From positions 24,111-88,110 of the forward strand of contig NZ_PKUB01000041.1 of assembly GCF_002868845.1 (NCBI RefSeq): 64,000 nucleotides of DNA. Reading direction: 5' to 3'. This DNA comes from Desulfuromonas sp. Lineage in GTDB: Bacteria; Desulfobacterota; Desulfuromonadia; Desulfuromonadales; BM501. The first letter of the stretch is position 1; each line of letters opens with the position of its first letter. The position numbers and the translations under genes were made by a program. The notes below the pieces were generated by a model. That model was not told the origin of the DNA. It did not search any database and worked only from the letters and a program-made list of their open reading frames with translations. Of the stretch, positions 37,346 to 46,158 are shown in pieces.

Positions 37346-37380
37346 AAGAAACCCCCGGGTTGCAAAGACCCGGAGGCTTC
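37341..37380 (-). terminator. Terminator of the small CxxC gene
   Basis: Arms 37348-37360 and 37368-37380 (13 bp with wobble pairs), followed on the minus strand by seven T (37347-37341). Confidence 0.8.
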
Positions 37381-37451
37381 TATGTACGAATAGGCATTTT
37401 AGGCATACCCGCCCCCCCTGCGCCTGGGAGGATGCACCCGGGAGAAGGTCG

Positions 37452-37730
37452 TTACTTGACCACCCTCAGGCTGGGCCCCTTCTTTTCTTCCGGCTTCGCC
37501 TCTTCCTTTTCTCCCCCGTCGGGAATTTCGGATGGCTCGTCCTCCGAGCCGAAATGGGGCAGGGTCCCGTCCCCGACCATCCTGGTAACGGACTCGGCGA
37601 TGGTCAGGCACTGTTTGGTGCAAACCTTGCGGGCGGGACAGACCGTGCAGTCGGCCTCGCCCCCTGCGGCCCGCAGGGCATGAATGACCAGATCGACGCT
37701 CTCGATCTGGTTGAGGGGGATGAGGAACAT
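37452..37730 (-). CDS. Small cysteine-containing hypothetical protein
   Basis: A 92-residue cytoplasmic protein. Residues about 28-41 contain CTVCPARKVCTKQC, four cysteines that could hold a metal or cluster. The C terminus is charged and proline/glutamate-rich. AGGAG lies 5 bases before the ATG, and a terminator follows. It lies downstream of the DAHP synthase gene in the same direction, separated by the heptamer repeat array. I do not recognise the family. Confidence 0.65.
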   Translation of the reverse strand: MFLIPLNQIESVDLVIHALRAAGGEADCTVCPARKVCTKQCLTIAESVTRMVGDGTLPHFGSEDEPSEIPDGGEKEEAKPEEKKGPSLRVVK

Positions 37731-37744
37731 GGGGACTCCTTTTC

Positions 37745-37812
37745 GCTGATAGCTGATAGCTGATAGCTGATAGCTGATAGCTGATAGCTGATAGCTGATA
37801 GCTGATAGCTGA
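37745..37812. repeat. Tandem heptamer array (GCTGATA)n
   Basis: 68 bases of almost perfect GCTGATA units, 9.7 copies, between the DAHP synthase stop and the small CxxC gene. Only the last partial unit deviates. Confidence 0.95.
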
Positions 37813-37839
37813 AACCCTACCCGACACCGGGCAGGGCGG

Positions 37840-38877
37840 TCAAGCCCCCTCGGGCAACCGCAGGGTCTTACCGGAGACCGCGGCGAACTCGGCCAGCTTG
37901 CGCATCATCGCCGCGAAGTCTTCGGGGCGCAGGGACTGGGCCCCGTCGCTGGAGGCCTTTTCCGGCTGGGGGTGGACCTCGACGATGAGGCCGTCGGCGC
38001 CGGCGGCCACGCTGGCGTAGCACATGGGCGCGACGAGGTGGGCGTGGCCGGTGGCGTGGGAGGGGTCGATGATCACCGGCAGGTGGGTCTGCGCCTTGAG
38101 GACCGGTACCGCCGAGATGTCGAGGGTGTTGCGGGTGGCGGTCTCGAAGGTGCGGATGCCCCGCTCGCAGAGGATGACCTTCTGGTTGCCCTCGGAGAGG
38201 ATGTACTCGGCGCTCATCAGGAACTCCTGAATGGTCGTCGCCATCCCCCGCTTGAGGAGGATCGGCTTGTCGAGCTGGCCGAGCATCTTGAGCAGGGCGA
38301 AGTTCTGGGTGTTGCGCGCCCCGACCTGCATGACGTCGGCGTAGCGGGCCACCAGCTCCACGTCGCGGGGGTTGACCACCTCGGTGACGATGGGCAGGCC
38401 CGTCTCCCGGCGGGCCAGGTCGAGGAGCTTGAGGCCCTCCTCCTCCATCCCCTGGAAGGAGTAGGGGCTGGTGCGGGGCTTGAAGGCCCCGCCGCGCAGA
38501 ACCTGGGCCCCGGCCGCCTTGACCGCCCGCGCGGTCTCGACGATCTGCTCTTCGCTCTCCACCGAGCAGGGCCCGGCCATGACGATCAGCTCGTCGCCGC
38601 CGACCGCCAGTCCGGGGGCGATCTCCACCGCGCTCGGCTCGGGCTTCACCTCCCGGCTGGCCAGCTTGAAGGGTTTGAGGATCGGCACCACGCTCTCGAC
38701 CCCCGGCAACGACTCGAGGGCCTGAAGGACGGCCTTGCCCCGCTCGTCGCCGACCGCGCCGACGACGTTGCGGGTTTCGCCGTGGATGACGTGGGGCGTG
38801 TAGCCCAACTCGCGGATCTGCTTCTTGACCTCGGCCAGTTCTTCCTTGCTGGCCCCCTGCTGCATAACGATGATCAT
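37840..38877 (-). CDS. aroF: DAHP synthase, type I-beta with N-terminal regulatory domain
   Basis: A 345-residue 3-deoxy-7-phosphoheptulonate synthase, the first step of the shikimate pathway. Residues 1-70 form an ACT/ferredoxin-like regulatory domain as in Thermotoga DAHPS. The barrel begins near 95 with [13 protein letters not shown], then [24 protein letters not shown] and [11 protein letters not shown], which carries metal and PEP ligands. The SD AGGAGGAGC precedes the ATG. Its leader holds an aromatic leader peptide and two terminator-like hairpins (38921-39135), so transcription attenuation by Phe/Tyr/Trp supply is likely, in addition to feedback on the protein. Confidence 0.94.
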   Translation of the reverse strand: MIIVMQQGASKEELAEVKKQIRELGYTPHVIHGETRNVVGAVGDERGKAVLQALESLPGVESVVPILKPFKLASREVKPEPSAVEIAPGLAVGGDELIVMAGPCSVESEEQIVETARAVKAAGAQVLRGGAFKPRTSPYSFQGMEEEGLKLLDLARRETGLPIVTEVVNPRDVELVARYADVMQVGARNTQNFALLKMLGQLDKPILLKRGMATTIQEFLMSAEYILSEGNQKVILCERGIRTFETATRNTLDISAVPVLKAQTHLPVIIDPSHATGHAHLVAPMCYASVAAGADGLIVEVHPQPEKASSDGAQSLRPEDFAAMMRKLAEFAAVSGKTLRLPEGA

Positions 38878-38920
38878 GGTTTAGCTCCTCCTGGATCGAT
38901 ATGGGTGGACGGTTCTAAAC

Positions 38921-38951
38921 AAAACGGGCCGCCCGGTATCCCCGGCGGCCC
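38921..38951 (-). terminator. Second leader hairpin before the DAHP synthase gene
   Basis: Stem 38926-38933 against 38944-38951 (8 GC pairs), followed on the minus strand by GTTTTGTTT. It lies about 45 bases upstream of the ATG. Confidence 0.6.
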
Positions 38952-38973
38952 TTTCATTCATCGATCCAAAACG

Positions 38974-39013
38974 AAAAAACCACGGAAGACCCGGAATAGG
39001 TCTGCCCGTGGTT
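38974..39013 (-). terminator. Attenuator terminator in the DAHP synthase leader
   Basis: Outer stem 38978-38985 against 39006-39013 (8 bp), inner stem AGACC/GGTCT (38987-38991 against 38999-39003). On the minus strand it is followed by six T (38979-38974). It begins 29 bases after the stop codon of the aromatic leader peptide, the layout of a translation-coupled attenuator. Confidence 0.75.
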
Positions 39014-39042
39014 GCCTGATCTGGCGATGTGATCCTTCTTCT

Positions 39043-39135
39043 TTACGCCGACAGACTTTCACCCCGGGCAGACGACCCAAAATAAAAGCCGTACCAAAAG
39101 TAAAAGCTGCTAAAGCTGGCGAAAAAGAAGCGCAT
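39043..39135 (-). CDS. Aromatic-rich leader peptide of the DAHP synthase gene
   Basis: A 30-codon frame from ATG at 39135 to TAA at 39043. Residues 3-19 read FFFASFSSFYFWYGFYF: eight Phe, three Tyr and one Trp, or 12 aromatic residues in 17. A weak GGGA lies 7 bases upstream and a promoter about 30 bases upstream. Ribosome stalling at these codons when charged aromatic tRNAs are scarce would favour an antiterminator and expression of the downstream gene. This is the classic design of pheL- and trpL-type leaders. The frame is too short for routine gene calling. Confidence 0.8.
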   Translation of the reverse strand: MRFFFASFSSFYFWYGFYFGSSARGESLSA

Positions 39136-39166
39136 CAAAAGATCCCAAAAGTGAATTTGTTTTTCT

Positions 39167-39195
39167 TTACTAACAAATAACCGGACAAAAAGCAA
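39167..39195 (-). promoter_or_regulatory. Promoter of the leader peptide-DAHP synthase unit
   Basis: On the minus strand: -35 TTGCTT (39195-39190), 17-base spacer, -10 TAGTAA (39172-39167). The -10 is weak. It sits only 14 bases beyond the otsA stop. Confidence 0.45.
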
Positions 39196-39208
39196 GCACC
39201 AATTGCCC

Positions 39209-40653
<1,445 letters not shown>

Positions 40654-40654
<1 letters not shown>

Positions 40655-41445
40655 CACTCCAATTCATTCTCCCGGCAGACGTCCCGCCAGTTCTCCAGAA
40701 ACTCCAGCAACTCGCCCGGAGGCGCAAGGTGCGCCTCGGCGGCGGTGGAACGGGGTTCATCCCGCACCAGCACCCCCAAGCCCCGCCCCCGAAGAGCGAC
40801 AAAGGCATCCTCGTCCGTCAGGTCGTCCCCCAGATAGGCCACCGCCGCGTTCGCCCCGAGTTCGGCGAGGACCCGGCGCACCGCGTAGCCCTTGTCCCGC
40901 CCCGAACAGCGCAGCTCCAGCCCGCCGTCGAAGGGGTGCAGCTCCAGCCCCCCCCGCTTCGCGAGGGGACCCCAGACCCCCGAGACCTCCGCGCGCAGGG
41001 CGGCAACGACCCCGGCATCCAGGCCCCGCCAGTGAAAAGCCACCGTGACGGGCTTGACCTCGCATCGCTCCCCGTACCCCCGCTCCTCGGCCCAGGCCCG
41101 CGCCTGCTTCAGGGCGCGGGTCGCGGGCTCGGGCAGATCCCCACGCTGCAGGCCGACCTCCGGCAGCAACCGCTCCCAACCGTGGCAGCCCCAGACCTCC
41201 GGGGCGCGGGAGAGCCCCAGGAGAGACACCACGTCCTCGGCGGGCCGGCCGCTGACCACGACGAGTCGGCATCGGCCTTCGGAAAGGATGGCGTCGAGGA
41301 CCTGCCGGACCCCCGGATAGGGACAGGCCCGGTCCCGGTCGACCTGAAAAGGGGCCAGGGTACCGTCGTAGTCGAGCAGCAGGGCCCTCCTGCCGGAGCG
41401 CCGCAGACGGTCCCAGAACGACTCCGGAATGCCCTCCCCACTCAC
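40654..41445 (-). CDS. otsB: Trehalose-6-phosphate phosphatase
   Basis: A 263-residue HAD-superfamily phosphatase. Motif I LLDYDGTLAPF (about residue 20), motif II VVSGRPAEDV, and motif III/IV YLGDDLTDEDAF (about residue 210) define OtsB. It dephosphorylates trehalose 6-phosphate. The GTG start overlaps the treT stop by 4 bases (GTGA). It is translationally coupled within the trehalose operon. Confidence 0.94.
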
Positions 41446-42707
41446 AGCCCGACCTCGATGCGCTCGCGCTGGCCGTCGTGCAGTCCCAGCATCAGGGTCA
41501 GGTACTCGCGCAGGTGGCGGGTGATGAGGTAGTTGTCCCGAACGAAGCGCCGGGCCCGCTCCCCGATCTCCTCGAGCATGTCCCGCCGATGGAGGAGGTA
41601 ACGGATGCGCAGGGCGGCACCTTCCGGCGTCTGCACCAGGAATCCGGTATAGTGATTAATCACCTGCAGGCGGATGCCCCCGGTGTCGCCGCCGATGACC
41701 GGCTTGCCTTTCCACATCCCCTCGGCCACGGTGAGGCCGAAACCCTCGCGTACCGACTTCTGCAGGACGATGTCGGCCGCCCGCTGCAGGGCGTTGATGG
41801 TGCGGTGGGCATCGGCCGGCAGGAGCAGCACGTGGATGTTGGGGTCGCCCTCGGCGGCCCGGTGGACCTCACTGAGCACCGCCTCGCCTTCCGGGTCGTC
41901 GCTCGCCCCGCCCCCGGCGAGAACAAGTTGCAGGGGGGTGAGCTTGCTGGCGAGCTTGTAGGCCTCGATGACCCCGAGGGGATCCTTGAACCGATCGTAG
42001 CGAGAGACCTGCAGGATCATCGGCAGGTCGGGATCGAACCCGAAGCGGTCGAAAACCTCCTTCACCTCCTCGGCGGACAGGTCGCGGTTCTTCTCGCTCA
42101 GCGGATCGATGCTCGGGGCGATGATGTACTGGGGATGGTCGAGGGGCTGGGCGAACTCGGGCAGAGAAAAGATGCTCGCATCGTAGGGGGCCACCCACTT
42201 CTTCAGGTATTTCCACACCGGACGATAGGGGTGGCTGGCGTCGATGTGGAAGCGCCAGATCCACCTCCCCTTGCGACCCGGGCAATAGGCCAGCAGGGGC
42301 GCCGGCTGGGGGTCGTGGATGAAGACGTAGTCCGCTTCCTCCAGGACGGGACGCAGCCTCTCGGCGTTGCGGGCGTTGGTCGCCTCGTACCCTTCGAGCA
42401 GGTTCTCCGGAATGCCGACCTTGCTTCCCTGCAGTGCGTTGTGGAAGCCCTTTGTGCACTGGTAAAAGGGACCCTCGCCGGTGATGACCTCCCAGCGGGC
42501 GTCGATGCCGAGGGCCTGCTTGAAGGGGATCAGTTTCTGCAGGATCTCCGCCACCCCGCCCCCCTCGCGGGTGGAGTTCACGTGCACCACCTTGGCCCCC
42601 TTCAGCGGCGCCGCCAGCTGCTCGAGGTTCTGAATGACGCCGCGGCTGGTCACCGCGGTGTATTCCTCGATCAGATTGCGCAGGGACTCCTCCACCGGCA
42701 CGTCCAT
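41442..42707 (-). CDS. treT: Trehalose glycosyltransferring synthase (TreT), GT4 family
   Basis: A 421-residue retaining glycosyltransferase that makes trehalose directly from NDP-glucose and glucose. The TreT signature lies near the N terminus: AKVVHVNSTREGGGVAEIL, DARWEVITG and KGFHNALQG. The GT4 C-terminal domain shows ILQVSRYDRFKDPLGVIEA and SVREGFGLTVAEGMWKGKPV. The start at 42707 overlaps the stop of the DUF5752 gene (TGATG). The operon thus encodes two different routes to trehalose. Confidence 0.9.
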   Translation of the reverse strand: MDVPVEESLRNLIEEYTAVTSRGVIQNLEQLAAPLKGAKVVHVNSTREGGGVAEILQKLIPFKQALGIDARWEVITGEGPFYQCTKGFHNALQGSKVGIPENLLEGYEATNARNAERLRPVLEEADYVFIHDPQPAPLLAYCPGRKGRWIWRFHIDASHPYRPVWKYLKKWVAPYDASIFSLPEFAQPLDHPQYIIAPSIDPLSEKNRDLSAEEVKEVFDRFGFDPDLPMILQVSRYDRFKDPLGVIEAYKLASKLTPLQLVLAGGGASDDPEGEAVLSEVHRAAEGDPNIHVLLLPADAHRTINALQRAADIVLQKSVREGFGLTVAEGMWKGKPVIGGDTGGIRLQVINHYTGFLVQTPEGAALRIRYLLHRRDMLEEIGERARRFVRDNYLITRHLREYLTLMLGLHDGQRERIEVGL

Positions 42708-43390
42708 CAATGTCTTTCCTCGAAGAAATGCTGAAAAATCCCGGTCACGATGTTGCGGATCTCCTTCAGGGACGAGAAATAGGGGTCGACCCGCTGCAGG
42801 CGGTTGAGCAGGGGCTGAAACTCCTCGCCGAAGCCCTGCAGCCAGGCGCTGAAATCGTCGCAGTGGCAGTCGGAGCGACTGCGGGCGTCGATGAAGTGAT
42901 AGTAGATGCTGCCGGTCGGCAGAGTCGGAAGATAAGGGACCATGTCGGAGGGATGGCCGAAGCGCAGGCCGGTATCGAAGATCACGATCTGGGAATGGAG
43001 AAAATGGAACTGCTGGTCGGCCTTGGCCCAGGGGACCATTTCGCTCTCGTCCAATCGCTCCTCCACCACCTCGACCAGCTCCTGGCGCAGGCCCTCCATG
43101 TCGGCGAAGTCGATCGGAACGACCATGCTCAGCCGCTCCGCCAGGGGCTTGTCGTGCAGACCGTGATAGACCCAGGATGCAAAATCGTTGTTGTACTCGG
43201 GCTCGTCGAACTGGGACCGGAGCAAGCGCCCCCAGAAGTGGTGGTAAACGCTCCCGGGGGGCGCGTTCTGCAGGCCGGCGCAAAGCTCCCGAAGGTTCTG
43301 AGCCTTCAGGCCGGAAGCGATGGTGATCAGGGCGCAGTCCCTGACCGCAAAGGGCACGACCTGCGTCTCATCGCTGGCGGCATTGGGCAT
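42707..43390 (-). CDS. DUF5752-like protein of the trehalose operon
   Basis: About 227 residues, cytoplasmic. Conserved-looking blocks are FAVRDCALITIASGLKAQNL near the N terminus and GSVYHHFWGRLLR; the second half has a parallel GSIYYHFIDARSRS, suggesting two similar halves. Proteins of this type (DUF5752) are encoded next to trehalose or glycogen genes in deltaproteobacteria; the biochemical role is unknown to me. The start at 43390 was chosen for AAAGG seven bases upstream; ATG at 43420 is possible. It is the first gene of the operon and is coupled to treT. Confidence 0.75.
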   Translation of the reverse strand: MPNAASDETQVVPFAVRDCALITIASGLKAQNLRELCAGLQNAPPGSVYHHFWGRLLRSQFDEPEYNNDFASWVYHGLHDKPLAERLSMVVPIDFADMEGLRQELVEVVEERLDESEMVPWAKADQQFHFLHSQIVIFDTGLRFGHPSDMVPYLPTLPTGSIYYHFIDARSRSDCHCDDFSAWLQGFGEEFQPLLNRLQRVDPYFSSLKEIRNIVTGIFQHFFEERH

Positions 43391-43522
43391 GGCGAACCTT
43401 TCGAACAAATCTTCTTTCATTACCGCAGAGTGAAGAAGGTACAGTTTAACCGACAAAAAGGTTCCTCGCAACGCAACCCGCCCCACGAAGCGACCCGAAG
43501 CCCCCAGGAGGCGGATTTTTTC

Positions 43523-43551
43523 TTGACAGCCCCCAAGCTTTTAGCTATAAG
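43523..43551 (+). promoter_or_regulatory. tRNA-Phe promoter
   Basis: -35 TTGACA (43523-43528), 17-base spacer, -10 TATAAG (43546-43551). It lies 14 bases before the mature tRNA. Confidence 0.85.
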
Positions 43552-43565
43552 GTGACTTCCTGTTC

Positions 43566-43641
<76 letters not shown>

Positions 43642-43650
43642 GAAATCAGA

Positions 43651-43688
43651 AGGCCCCGCGTTTGCGAACGCGGGGCCTTTTCTTTTTT
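43651..43688 (+). terminator. Terminator of tRNA-Phe
   Basis: Perfect 12-bp stem (43651-43662 against 43667-43678), loop TGCG, then TTTCTTTTTT. It also lies just past the stop of the convergent phosphofructokinase gene. Confidence 0.9.
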
Positions 43689-43708
43689 CCCGACCTTTTC
43701 CGCCTCCC

Positions 43709-44797
43709 CTAGTTTCCGAAACTGATCCCCAGTTCGGTGGCGGTTTTGATCAACTCGCCCGCGGGGTCGATCCGCTTGAGGCCGGCCACCGCTTCCTCGA
43801 TCTCCACGGTCACCAGGGAGCGCCCCCGCAGGGCGACCGCCCGGCCGAAGTCGCCCCGCTCGATCATCGCCACCGCCTCGACACCGAAGCGCGAAGCGAG
43901 AATCCGATCCAAGGCCGAAGGGGTGCCGCCGCGCTGGACATGGCCGAGGACCACGGTGCGGCTTTCCATATCGAGGCACTGGCTGATCTCCCCGGCCACG
44001 AAGTGTCCGACCCCGCCGAGCCGCTCCACGCCGAAATTCTGCTTGGCGTTCAGCTGCAGGACCTTGGAGCCCCCCGCCGGGAAGGCCCCCTCGGAAACGA
44101 CGACGATGGAGAAATGGCGTCCCCGCCGGCAGCGCCGGGAGATGGCGTCGCAGACCTTCTTCAGGTCGAAGGGGATCTCCGGGATCAGGATCACGTCGGC
44201 CCCTCCGGCGATCCCCGCCTCCAGGGCGATCCAGCCGGCGTCGCGCCCCATGACCTCGACCACCAGGGCCCGGTCGTGGCTCTCGGCGGTGGTGTGCAGG
44301 CGGTCGAGAGCCTCGGTGACGATATCGACGGCGGTGCTGAAACCGAAGGTAACGTCGGTCTTCCTGAGATCGTTGTCGATGGTTTTAGGCACTCCGACGA
44401 CGGGGACCCCCAGCTCATTGAGCCGGCGGGCGATCTTCAGAGTGCCGTCCCCGCCGACGGCGATGAGGGCCTCGGCCCCGATGCTGCGGAAGTTCTCCAC
44501 CACCCGCGCCGAGACGTCGACCAACCTGGTCTCGCCCCCCTCGCGAACCGGGAAGGCGAAGGGGTTGCCCCGATTGCTGGTTCCGAGGATCGTCCCCCCC
44601 CGATGCAGTATGCCCCGGACCGCAGCCGAGTCGAGCTCCACGGTCCGCGGCCCCTCGACCAGGCCGTCGAAGCCGTCCTCGATCCCCACAACCCGCCAGC
44701 CCCGTTGCAAAACGGCGGCCCGCACCACGCCGCGGAGAACCGCGTTAAGCCCCGGGCAGTCGCCCCCTCCGGTCAGTATGGCGATTGTCTTGCTCAT
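43709..44797 (-). CDS. pfkA: 6-Phosphofructokinase (PfkA family, group III)
   Basis: A 362-residue glycolytic kinase making fructose 1,6-bisphosphate. Blocks: ILTGGGDCPGLNAVLRG, AVGGDGTLKIA, VGVPKTIDNDL, EVMGRDAGWIAL and LGHVQRGGTPSALDR. The pair Gly in GGDG (position 104 of E. coli numbering) and Lys in PKTIDND (position 124) is the combination known from ATP-using group III enzymes. PPi-dependent enzymes have Asp104/Lys124. ATP dependence is inferred from this. AGGAAAATC precedes the ATG. Confidence 0.93.
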   Translation of the reverse strand: MSKTIAILTGGGDCPGLNAVLRGVVRAAVLQRGWRVVGIEDGFDGLVEGPRTVELDSAAVRGILHRGGTILGTSNRGNPFAFPVREGGETRLVDVSARVVENFRSIGAEALIAVGGDGTLKIARRLNELGVPVVGVPKTIDNDLRKTDVTFGFSTAVDIVTEALDRLHTTAESHDRALVVEVMGRDAGWIALEAGIAGGADVILIPEIPFDLKKVCDAISRRCRRGRHFSIVVVSEGAFPAGGSKVLQLNAKQNFGVERLGGVGHFVAGEISQCLDMESRTVVLGHVQRGGTPSALDRILASRFGVEAVAMIERGDFGRAVALRGRSLVTVEIEEAVAGLKRIDPAGELIKTATELGISFGN

Positions 44798-45237
44798 GAT
44801 TTTCCTCCCGATAGCGATTCAATAAGTCCTAATAAAGATAGCCGTTTCCGTCCCGACTGACCAGACGAAAGGTCCCGGAAAACGCCCGGGGCATTTCCCC
44901 CACAAAATAGTGCATACCCACCCGAATTGATACATTCAAGAAGAAGAGCTTTTCAACTGGATCATTTGGCCGATTTTTCGACTTTAATTTTCCCAAAGGC
45001 CAACCACATAGTTTTTAGTCAATATTTTGCCAAACCGACAAATTCACCCATACGCTTTTGCAAAAACGATACTTCGAACCTACATTATTCGGTACACAAA
45101 TTGCTGAATGGATATCCCCGTATTTCATGGGGCATTTGCCCCGGCACTCTTCTTCCGGAACGGCGTCTGCAGGAGCGGGCATCCCGGAAGAATCCATCTT
45201 TCCCCGAGAGGGAAGCACCGAAAAAGGGAGAAGTTGC
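44798..45237. other. Intergenic region between divergent genes
   Basis: 440 bases, AT-rich in the middle (44900-45090). It carries the rightward promoter at 45058-45086, a leader of about 145 bases for the exported helical protein, and the leftward upstream region of pfkA. No gene seen. Confidence 0.45.
45058..45086 (+). promoter_or_regulatory. Promoter of the exported helical protein
   Basis: -35 TTGCAA (45058-45063), 17-base spacer, -10 TACATT (45081-45086). Confidence 0.5.
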
Positions 45238-46032
45238 ATGAAAACGTTGTTGAATCTGCTGTTGATGGCACTGATGGGCGTCGGCCTGGTCGCGGGAACG
45301 GCGAGCGCCAAGGATGACGAACTGCTGAAGGACTTCGTGGCCCTGGAGAAGGTCTACATCCCCGCCCTCTTCTACACCAACCAGGGGGAGGTAGCCGCCA
45401 AGCCGGCCATGATGGCCACCGCCAAGTTCAAGAAGGCGTGGACGCTCTTCGCTGACAAGTACGAGTTTTACCGCCCAGACTATGCCAACTGGGGTGCCTA
45501 CTTCGCCGTCATCGATCCCGCCGTGGACGAGGCTCTCGAGCTGGTCAACACAAAGAGCCTGCTGCAGGCCCACGAGGCCCTCGAGGCGGTACGGGCCAAC
45601 ATGGGCGAACTGCGTGGCCACAACGGCTTCCCCAAGTTCATAGCCGACCAGATGACCGCCTACCACGGCCCGATGGAGCACATCGTTTTGTCCCTGAAGG
45701 CTTCGGGCGGCAAGCTGACCCCGGCCCTCCTCGCCGAGCTGGCCGAAACCCGCGATGCGGCTGAAAAAGCCTGGAGCAAGGTCGAGAAATGCCCGGTCGA
45801 TACCGGCCTGTGGGGCTTCTCCGCCGGGGAAATGAAGAAGTATTACGGCATGGTCGATGCCACCGGGCAGGCCCTGGAGAGGTTCTCCGCCGCTCTCGAT
45901 GCGGCCCTGGCCAGCGAAAAGCTGACCCCCGAGCTGGGCAAGGCGGTCATGGCGGCCGGTACGCTCAAACTGAAGATGCCCTTCGTCGCGACCTATATCT
46001 TCCTCGGCGGCCTCGAACTGCCTCAAAAGTAG
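45238..46032 (+). CDS. Exported helical protein of unknown function
   Basis: A 264-residue protein with a signal peptide (MKTLLNLLLMALMGVGLVAG, cleaved near ASA). The mature part is almost all alpha-helical (for example SLLQAHEALEAVRANMGELRG and ETRDAAEKAWSKVEKC), with scattered His, Tyr and Trp. It looks like a periplasmic helical bundle, perhaps cofactor-binding, but no CxxCH heme site is present. AGGGAG lies before the ATG; the frame is open further upstream but without a start signal. It is monocistronic, with a strong terminator. Confidence 0.75.
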   Translation: MKTLLNLLLMALMGVGLVAGTASAKDDELLKDFVALEKVYIPALFYTNQGEVAAKPAMMATAKFKKAWTLFADKYEFYRPDYANWGAYFAVIDPAVDEALELVNTKSLLQAHEALEAVRANMGELRGHNGFPKFIADQMTAYHGPMEHIVLSLKASGGKLTPALLAELAETRDAAEKAWSKVEKCPVDTGLWGFSAGEMKKYYGMVDATGQALERFSAALDAALASEKLTPELGKAVMAAGTLKLKMPFVATYIFLGGLELPQK

Positions 46033-46080
46033 CCGGAGACGGCGGGGGGGACGGTCCCTGCCCTAACCAGCAGACAGAAA

Positions 46081-46117
46081 AGACAAAAGCCGCCCCGGCC
46101 TGGGGCGGCTTTTGTCT
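46081..46117. terminator. Bidirectional terminator
   Basis: A perfect 16-bp inverted repeat (46081-46096 against 46102-46117) with T runs on both sides. It lies between the convergent exported-protein and GGDEF/EAL genes. Confidence 0.9.
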
Positions 46118-46158
46118 TTTTCTCCCGAGGGCCCGGTTCAACGCTAGCTGGGCGCCGC

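Noticed and set aside
37745..37812. CRISPR-like array
   Set aside because: The units are 7 bases with no spacers and no cas genes are nearby.
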